A DNA stretch of 64,000 nucleotides from Sulfitobacter sp. JL08 (lineage in GTDB: Bacteria > Pseudomonadota > Alphaproteobacteria > Rhodobacterales > Rhodobacteraceae): positions 3,410,001 to 3,474,000 of the forward strand of contig NZ_CP025815.1 of the NCBI RefSeq assembly GCF_003352045.1. The letters are read 5' to 3'. The stretch's first letter is position 1. Each line of letters starts with the position of its first letter. Shown here piece by piece: positions 57,976-64,000 of the stretch. The translations under genes and the position numbers were made by a program. Below the pieces are notes generated by a model. The model saw only the letters and a program-made list of their open reading frames with translations, did no database searches and was not told the origin of the DNA.

Positions 57976-60480
57976 CTATCCGTCGATGCGAATGGTCGCG
58001 TTTGACGGATCATAAGGGCTGTCTTCGGTGATCGTCGCGTCCCAAAGCTGGTCAAGCATTTTAACCTTCAGCGTGGTGCCGGCCACAGCCAGTTCCGGCG
58101 GGACATAGCCCATGCCGATGGATTTTTCGAACGCCACGGAATATCCGCCCGACGTCAAACGCCCGACACGGGTATCGCCGTGGTACAGCGCCTCGCGTCC
58201 CCACGGGTCTGCATCGTCAGGTCCGTCGATCAGCAAGGTCACGCATTTCGAACGGATGCCGATTTTTTCCATCGCGGCCTTGCCGTGAAAGTCCTTGGAC
58301 AGATCGACAAATCTTGGCAGATCCGCTTCGATTGGGGTCGCATCCCGGCCCAGTTCGGTGCCGAAGGCGCGGTAAGATTTTTCCTGACGCAACCAGTTTT
58401 GCGCCCGTGCTCCGACCAGTTTCATACCGTGTTTTTCGCCCGCCTTTTCAAGCAGATCGAACAGATAGTTCTGCATTTCGATCGGGTGATGCAATTCCCA
58501 GCCCAGTTCGCCGGTATATGCCACGCGGATTGCATTCACCGGACACATACCAAGTTCGATCCGTTGCGCCGAAAGCCAGGGGAAACGCTTGTTCGACAGC
58601 GCCGTGGCCGGATCGCCATCCTTGATTACCTCGGCCAGAACATCACGCGATTTCGGTCCGGCAATGGCGAAAACACCCCATTGCGTGGTCACATCCTGAA
58701 TTTCGATGTACCCGAACGCGTCCGCCTTGTCCTCGGCGGCCTTGCGCAGGAAATCGGCGTCATATTCTGTCCATGCACCCGCGGACACCAGATAATACTC
58801 GTGCTCTTTCAGTCGCACGATGGTGTATTCAGTGCGTGTGGTGCCCGCCGCCGTCAGCGCATAGGTCAGGTTGATCCGGCCCACACGCGGCAGTTTGTTG
58901 CAGGTGAACCAGTCCAAGAACGCAGTAGCGCCCGGCCCTTTTACCACATGTTTGGTGAACGCGGTGGCATCAATCAGGCCCACCCCTTCGCGCACCGCCT
59001 TGGCCTCGTCCACGGCATATTGCCACCAGCCGCCGCGACGGAACGAACGCGCATCGTGATCGAAATTTTCCGGCGCATCCAGCGGGCCAAAATAATTTGG
59101 CCGCTCCCACCCGTTCACAAATCCGAACTGGGCGCCACGCGCCTTTTGCCGGTCATAGGCAGGCGATGTGCGCAACGGGCGGCAGGCGGGGCGTTCTTCG
59201 TCGGGATGGTGCAGAATGTAGACGTGATCGTAGCATTCTTCGTTTTTGCGCGCGGCAAATTCGGTTGTCATCCAGGTGCTGGAATAACGCTTGGGATCCA
59301 GCGCGGCCATATCGATCTCGGCCTCGCCATCCACCATCATCTGCGCCAGATAATAGCCTGTGCCACCGGCCGCCGTGATCCCGAAGGAAAATCCTTCGGC
59401 CAGCCACATATTGCGCAGCCCCGGTGCCGGTCCGACCAGCGGATTGCCATCCGGCGTGTAACAGATCGGGCCGTTGAAATCGTCCTTCAGTCCGCTTTCC
59501 TCGCAGGACGGTATGCGGTGGATCATTGCCATGTACTGGTTTTCGATCCGCTCCAGATCAAGCGGGAACAGATCGGCGCGGAAACTGTCGGGCACGCCAT
59601 ATTCGAAACAGGCAGGCGCATTTTTTTCGTAAACGCCCAGAATCCAGCCGCCCCGTTCCTCGCGCACATAAGATTGCGCATCGGCATCCCGCACAACCGG
59701 ATGTTCCGCACCACCTTCGGCACGGTACTTCACCAGATCCGGATCCTGATCCATCACGATGAACTGGTGTTCGACCGGAATGGCGGGCATCCGGATTCCC
59801 AGCATCTTGGCAGTGCGCTGTGCGTGGTTGCCGCTAGCGGTGACAACATGTTCGGCGGTGATGACGATCTGTTCGTCTGACACCACCAGATTGCCACCCT
59901 TTTCGACCATCTTGGAACAGGTCACTTCCCAATGTGTACCGGTCCAGTGGAACGCGTCGGCCTGCCATTTGCGTTCTATCATCACGCCGCGCTGACGCGC
60001 GCCCTTGGCCATCGCCTGCGTCACGTCCGCGGGGTTAATGTACCCGTCCGTGTGATGATAAAGCGCGCCCTTGAGGTCGTCGGTGCGGATCAGCGGCCAG
60101 CGCGCCTTGATCTCGTCCGGGGTCAGCCATTGATAGGGAACATCACAGGTTTCAGCAGTCGACGCATAAAGCATGTATTCGTCCATGCGTTCGTCTGTCT
60201 GCGCCATACGAAGGTTTCCGACAACCGCAAACCCGGCGTTCAGACCTGTTTCTGCCTCGAGCGATTTGTAGAAGTCCACGGAATACTTGTGAATATGCGT
60301 TGTCGCAAAGGACATGTTGAACAACGGGAGCAACCCCGCAGCATGCCATGTTGATCCCGATGTCAACTCGTCGCGTTCCAGCAACATGACATCGTCCCAA
60401 CCGGCCTTGGCCAGATGATAGGCAATAGATGTCCCGACGGCCCCGCCGCCGACGACCAATGCTTTGACCTGCGTTTTCAT
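57976..60480 (-). CDS. Dimethylglycine/sarcosine dehydrogenase-type flavoprotein (DAO + GcvT fusion)
   Basis: This 834-residue two-part enzyme has an N-terminal FAD domain (VVGGGAVGTSIAYHLAKAG, with GSTWHAAGL and His46 as the likely covalent FAD site), a middle FAO_M region, and a C-terminal GcvT/aminomethyltransferase domain from about residue 430 (for example VAYTGELGWELHHPIEMQ and RAQNWLRQEKSYRAFGTELG). The family demethylates dimethylglycine or sarcosine and passes the methyl carbon to tetrahydrofolate. ATG 60480 has AGGGAA upstream. No betaine genes are next to it. Confidence 0.9.
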   Translation of the reverse strand: MKTQVKALVVGGGAVGTSIAYHLAKAGWDDVMLLERDELTSGSTWHAAGLLPLFNMSFATTHIHKYSVDFYKSLEAETGLNAGFAVVGNLRMAQTDERMDEYMLYASTAETCDVPYQWLTPDEIKARWPLIRTDDLKGALYHHTDGYINPADVTQAMAKGARQRGVMIERKWQADAFHWTGTHWEVTCSKMVEKGGNLVVSDEQIVITAEHVVTASGNHAQRTAKMLGIRMPAIPVEHQFIVMDQDPDLVKYRAEGGAEHPVVRDADAQSYVREERGGWILGVYEKNAPACFEYGVPDSFRADLFPLDLERIENQYMAMIHRIPSCEESGLKDDFNGPICYTPDGNPLVGPAPGLRNMWLAEGFSFGITAAGGTGYYLAQMMVDGEAEIDMAALDPKRYSSTWMTTEFAARKNEECYDHVYILHHPDEERPACRPLRTSPAYDRQKARGAQFGFVNGWERPNYFGPLDAPENFDHDARSFRRGGWWQYAVDEAKAVREGVGLIDATAFTKHVVKGPGATAFLDWFTCNKLPRVGRINLTYALTAAGTTRTEYTIVRLKEHEYYLVSAGAWTEYDADFLRKAAEDKADAFGYIEIQDVTTQWGVFAIAGPKSRDVLAEVIKDGDPATALSNKRFPWLSAQRIELGMCPVNAIRVAYTGELGWELHHPIEMQNYLFDLLEKAGEKHGMKLVGARAQNWLRQEKSYRAFGTELGRDATPIEADLPRFVDLSKDFHGKAAMEKIGIRSKCVTLLIDGPDDADPWGREALYHGDTRVGRLTSGGYSVAFEKSIGMGYVPPELAVAGTTLKVKMLDQLWDATITEDSPYDPSNATIRIDG

Positions 60481-60663
60481 AATTCCGCGATTCCCTAAAG
60501 AGTATGTTGGCGCCACAATGCCAAACCGCCCTGCCGCACCACACGGTTCCCCCGACCCATGAATGCGCGAAACCGACCTGCGCGCGCAAAAATGCATTCC
60601 GCGTCACCGCCTTGCAATTTGCCGGCTGCCCGTGGCGACTGGTGTGTATCCGTATTTTTGGCA

Positions 60664-60691
60664 AAAAGAAGCCTGTGCGCTTTCACGCACA
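60664..60691 (-). terminator. Rho-independent terminator of dld
   Basis: TGTGCG / CGCACA stem with a 6-base loop, followed on the minus strand by TTCTTTTT; 10 bases after the dld stop. Confidence 0.8.
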
Positions 60692-60700
60692 TATCTGCTT

Positions 60701-62107
60701 TTAATCGGACACGAATATCTTGCCGGGGTTCATGATCCCTTGCGGATCAAGCGCCGTCTTGATCGCCTGCATGTAACGCGTTGCCGGCCCCAGTTCCTTG
60801 ACCAGATAGGGTATCTTGCCCTGTCCGATACCATGCTCCCCCGTACAGGTTCCGCCCATTGAAATGGCAAGATCATTCAGCCAGCCGACAAATCCGTCCG
60901 CCTTGGCCACCTCTGCCGGATTGTCGCGGTCGATCAGCAAAAGACAGTGAAAATTGCCATCCCCGACATGGCCGACGATCGGGGCCAGAATGCCCAGTTC
61001 AGCCAATCGGGATTGTGCCTTATCCACGCATTCGGCAAGCCGTGAAATCGGCACACAAACGTCTGTCGAAATGCCTTGTGCGCCGGGACGCAGTTTCAAC
61101 GTCGCCCAGTAGGCATCATGGCGGGCCTGCCAGAGCGCGTTGCGTTCTTCCGTCGTGCGCGTTGCGGTATAATCGCTGGCGCCGAACTCTTCCGCGATGT
61201 CGCCAAAGCTTTGCGATTGTTCGACAACGCTTGCCTCAGAGCCATGAAACTCCAGCAGCAGCAGTGGCGTGTGCGGCAGATCAAGGTTTGAATAGGCGTT
61301 CACCGCCTGCACCGTCAGGGCATCCAGCAATTCGATCCGCGCCACCGGAATGCCGCACTGGATCACCGCAATCACCGCCTGACAGGCCGCATCGACCGTT
61401 GGAAAGGAACAGCGCGCCGAAGATATCGCTTCGGGGATGCCGTGCAGTTTCAGGGTGATTTCCGTAATCAGGCCCAATGTGCCTTCGGACCCGACCAGCA
61501 ACCGCGTCAGATCATAACCGGCCGAAGATTTGCGGGCGCGCGTTGCGGTTCGGATCACCGTTGCATCGGCCATCACCGCCTCAAGCGCCATGACATTGTC
61601 GCGCATCGTGCCATAGCGCACGGCATTTGTGCCTGATGCGCGCGTGGACGCCATGCCGCCCAGTGAAGCATTGGCACCGGGATCAATCGGGAAAAACAGG
61701 CCCTGATCGCGCAAATGAGTGTTCAGTTGTTCGCGCGTGACACCGGGTTGCACCACACAATCCAGATCTTCGGCGTTGACCGCCAGAATGCGGTTCATGT
61801 TGCTGACATCCACAGAAATGCCCCCCGCCGGGGCATTCACATGGCCTTCCAGAGACGTGCCCGTTCCAAAGGGAACCACCGGCACATTATGGGCCGCACA
61901 GATTTCGATGATTCCCGCCACCTCTGACGTGCTGGAGGGAAAGACCACCGCATCAGGGGACTGGTTTGTGATCCATGTCGTTGTGTGCGCGTGCTGTTCG
62001 CGCATGGATTGACTGGTGTGAAACTGCTCGCCAAAGCGCTGTTTCAGAATGCCCAGCGCCGTGCTGATACCATCTTCGTTACGCGGTAATGTTGTCGCCT
62101 GAACCAT
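60701..62107 (-). CDS. FAD-linked D-lactate dehydrogenase (cytochrome type)
   Basis: This 468-residue FAD-binding PCMH-type oxidoreductase of the DLD/glycolate oxidase family has VVPFGTGTSLEGHVNAPAGG, LDCVVQPGVTREQLN, LFFPIDPGANASLGGM, LLVGSEGTLGLITEITLKL and the C-terminal THGE-type motif (CTGEHGIGQGK). It oxidises D-lactate or a related 2-hydroxy acid. Possible link to gloB, which makes D-lactate. ATG with AGGGGGAA upstream; 20 bases after ggt and probably in the same transcript. Confidence 0.88.
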   Translation of the reverse strand: MVQATTLPRNEDGISTALGILKQRFGEQFHTSQSMREQHAHTTTWITNQSPDAVVFPSSTSEVAGIIEICAAHNVPVVPFGTGTSLEGHVNAPAGGISVDVSNMNRILAVNAEDLDCVVQPGVTREQLNTHLRDQGLFFPIDPGANASLGGMASTRASGTNAVRYGTMRDNVMALEAVMADATVIRTATRARKSSAGYDLTRLLVGSEGTLGLITEITLKLHGIPEAISSARCSFPTVDAACQAVIAVIQCGIPVARIELLDALTVQAVNAYSNLDLPHTPLLLLEFHGSEASVVEQSQSFGDIAEEFGASDYTATRTTEERNALWQARHDAYWATLKLRPGAQGISTDVCVPISRLAECVDKAQSRLAELGILAPIVGHVGDGNFHCLLLIDRDNPAEVAKADGFVGWLNDLAISMGGTCTGEHGIGQGKIPYLVKELGPATRYMQAIKTALDPQGIMNPGKIFVSD

Positions 62108-62127
62108 GCGTTCCCCCTAAACCGCGA

Positions 62128-63909
62128 TCATTCGCCCAGCGCAATGCCTTCGCGGCGCGGGTCGGCACCGCCCGTCAATTGATCGCCGATTGAAATCGCG
62201 TGTAATCCCGAATTGAGATCACGCACAGATACGTCAAACCCGATGCTCTCCAACGCGCCCTGAAGCGCGACCGCGTCGGTGCTATCTTCCAGATCAAATG
62301 TGCCGAAGCGGTTTATCGCATGCGGCAACGAGACCGCCTGTTGCACATCCAGTCCCCAATCCAGATGCGCAATAATCGTTTTGGCAACATAGCCAATGAT
62401 CCGGCTTCCCCCCGGTGACCCGACAGCCAGAACCGGTTTGCCATCTTTCAGAACAATCGTTGGCGCCATCGAGGAACGCGGACGTTTTCCCGGCTCCAGC
62501 CGGTTCGCAATCGGAACACCATCGACATGGGTGCGAAACGAGAAATCGGTCAATTCATTGTTCAGAAGAAACCCACCAACCATAAGCCGCGATCCAAAGG
62601 CATTTTCGATGGTTGTGGTCATCGACAGGACATTGCCCTGTCCGTCCACGATCGAAATATGCGAGGTGGACGGGAATTCGATTGATGTATCATCGGCCCA
62701 GTTCAGGGCATGATCGAATTCGGGGCTGCCGGGGCCCACATCGGTCAATGCCATCGGCCCGCCTAGCTGTTTCGCGCGCTGTGCCAGATAGCCCGGTGCG
62801 ACAAGCCCGTTGGTCGGGACGGGAACAAAATCACTGTCGGCCATGAAGCGGCCCCGATCCGCAAAAGCCAAACGAGATGCATCGCCGATCAGACGCCAGC
62901 TTTCGGGGTTCTTTGCCCCCAGCGCGGCCAGATCAAACGGCTCCAGCATGCCCAGTATCTGGCCTACTGTCAGCGCCCCGGACGAAGGCGGGCCCATACC
63001 GCAGACCTGATAGACCCGATATCGGGCGCAGACGGCCTCGCGTTCCTTGACGGCGTAAACCGCAAGATCAAGTGTCGACAACACACCGGGGTTGCCGGGG
63101 GCCGACCGCACGGTATCGACGATACTACCCGCAAGCGATCCGCTGTAAAAGGCAAGCACACCTGCGTTGGCCAACGCTTGCAAGGTATTGGCATATTCAG
63201 GGTTTTTCAGAACATCACCCGCCTTAATCGGCGTTCCACCCGGCAGAAAATAGGCCGCAGTTGTCGCAAATCGCGACAAGCGTTCAGCATCCTGATCCAC
63301 CAGACCGGCAAGGCGCGGCGAAACGGTAAATCCGTTTCGTGCAAGTTCCGTAGCTTCCGCCAGCAGTTGCGCCCAATCCAACCTGCCCCATTTCTGATGG
63401 GCAAGCGCCATCAAGGCAGGCGTGCCCGGCGTTCCGACCGATCTGCCGCCCACAACCGCATCAAAAAACCCGAGCGGTTCACCCTTATCATCCTGAAACA
63501 GGGTCGGTGTGGCCGCCAAAGGCGCGGTTTCGCGCCCGTCCAGCGTTGTCAGCTTGCCACTGGCTGCATCATACCAGACCAGAAACGCACCACCGCCAAG
63601 GCCCGAGGATTGCGGCTCAACCAGACCCAGAACGGCTTGCACCGCCACCATTGCATCAGCGGCATTTCCACCTGCGCGCAAGATACGGGCGCCGGCCTCG
63701 ACCGCCAGAGGGTTGGCAGCGGCCACCATCCACGCATCAGATTGTACCGGTTCACCCGACGACTTGGCAGCCAGCGCCCGCTGGACAACATCGGATGATG
63801 TTTCGAACACACCGGCAATACTGCTTTCCGGTTGCACGGAATCGGCCGTCTGTTGTGCCCATCCCGCGCTGGCAAGCAAAAGGCAAAGGAACGTCATAGT
63901 GAGGCGCAT
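62128..63909 (-). CDS. ggt: Gamma-glutamyltransferase
   Basis: This 593-residue periplasmic enzyme has a signal peptide (MRLTMTFLCLLLASAGWAQ). It transfers or hydrolyses gamma-glutamyl groups of glutathione and matures by self-cleavage before a Thr. The expected site is in FPSTSHISIVD (about residues 410-417), and VGSPGGSRIIGYVAK contains the oxyanion serines. Also seen: ANPLAVEAGARILRAGGNAADAMVA and ESQSSGLGGGAFL-type motif (seen as PQSSGLGGGAFLVWYD). ATG 63909 has AAGGA at good spacing; an in-frame upstream ATG at 63987 would bury the signal peptide. Confidence 0.93.
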   Translation of the reverse strand: MRLTMTFLCLLLASAGWAQQTADSVQPESSIAGVFETSSDVVQRALAAKSSGEPVQSDAWMVAAANPLAVEAGARILRAGGNAADAMVAVQAVLGLVEPQSSGLGGGAFLVWYDAASGKLTTLDGRETAPLAATPTLFQDDKGEPLGFFDAVVGGRSVGTPGTPALMALAHQKWGRLDWAQLLAEATELARNGFTVSPRLAGLVDQDAERLSRFATTAAYFLPGGTPIKAGDVLKNPEYANTLQALANAGVLAFYSGSLAGSIVDTVRSAPGNPGVLSTLDLAVYAVKEREAVCARYRVYQVCGMGPPSSGALTVGQILGMLEPFDLAALGAKNPESWRLIGDASRLAFADRGRFMADSDFVPVPTNGLVAPGYLAQRAKQLGGPMALTDVGPGSPEFDHALNWADDTSIEFPSTSHISIVDGQGNVLSMTTTIENAFGSRLMVGGFLLNNELTDFSFRTHVDGVPIANRLEPGKRPRSSMAPTIVLKDGKPVLAVGSPGGSRIIGYVAKTIIAHLDWGLDVQQAVSLPHAINRFGTFDLEDSTDAVALQGALESIGFDVSVRDLNSGLHAISIGDQLTGGADPRREGIALGE

Positions 63910-64000
63910 CGGGTCGTCCTTTCGTTCAGGGCGTTTGCTACAGCATGGACGGTACGACCTGATCGGGCGGGCGATGTCCGTCGTCAAAGGTTTTGATATT

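Noticed and set aside
58180-59880. 566-codon open frame antisense to the dimethylglycine dehydrogenase-type gene
   Set aside because: No family motifs and composition typical of a complement frame of a GC-rich gene.
60481-60660. Glycine riboswitch in the leader of the dimethylglycine dehydrogenase-type gene
   Set aside because: I could not find the conserved paired motifs of a glycine aptamer on the minus strand.

Overview
The window reads as chromosomal DNA of a marine alphaproteobacterium, most likely a Rhodobacterales (Roseobacter-group) member. The evidence is moderately high GC, an atpHAGDC operon in the alphaproteobacterial order, a hisS-hisZ-hisG operon, an adenosylcobalamin-dependent (class II) ribonucleotide reductase, two Hint-domain proteins of the type common in this group, DUF1489 and DUF2125 proteins, and xdhABC followed by a BMP-type nucleoside ABC transporter. 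I recognise 56 protein genes. I see no rRNA, tRNA, CRISPR array, IS element or prophage.

Layout. 1-1410: the end of a Hint-domain gene coupled to an HlyC-type protein acyltransferase gene. 1515-6926: HAD protein, MaoC hydratase, ribF, YcgN-like protein, threonine aldolase, an alpha/beta hydrolase and a GST-kappa-like isomerase. 7036-10105: prs, then a small cell-surface-looking cluster of two FkbM methyltransferases (one frameshifted) and an H-type lectin. 10175-15091: ATP synthase F1 operon. 15260-23642: methyltransferase, gloB, clpA, ABC-F ATPase, an SHMT-like enzyme and its divergent LysR regulator. 23646-26684: a MotA/MotB-like pair whose periplasmic partner carries a very long coiled coil. 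26755-31879: ChaC, DUF2125, extensin-like, tyrC, hisC and rpsD. 32038-36308: second Hint protein, nrdJ and DUF1489. 36312-44359: hisG, hisZ, hisS, slyX, a lipoprotein and dnaE. 44713-54132: xdhABC plus a four-gene BMP/nucleoside-type transporter, a purine uptake and oxidation unit. 54143-63909: pssA, psd, an amino-acid oxidase-like flavoprotein, a DUF938 methyltransferase, an AhpD-like protein, a dimethylglycine/sarcosine dehydrogenase, a D-lactate dehydrogenase and gamma-glutamyltransferase.

Most unusual items. First, NrdJ (33248-35758) carries a complete Cro/CI-like (XRE) helix-turn-helix domain inside the linker between its catalytic core and its C-terminal domain, encoded by DNA of lower GC. 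Second, hisS, about 5 kb away, has a sharply low-GC in-frame segment that makes a linker roughly twice the length I expect. Third, a short dispersed repeat occurs between genes and also in frame inside xdhB, where it encodes extra residues. Fourth, an HlyC-type lysine acyltransferase sits directly upstream of, and probably translationally coupled to, a Hint-domain protein rather than an RTX toxin. Family assignments come from motif recognition and memory, with no database search.
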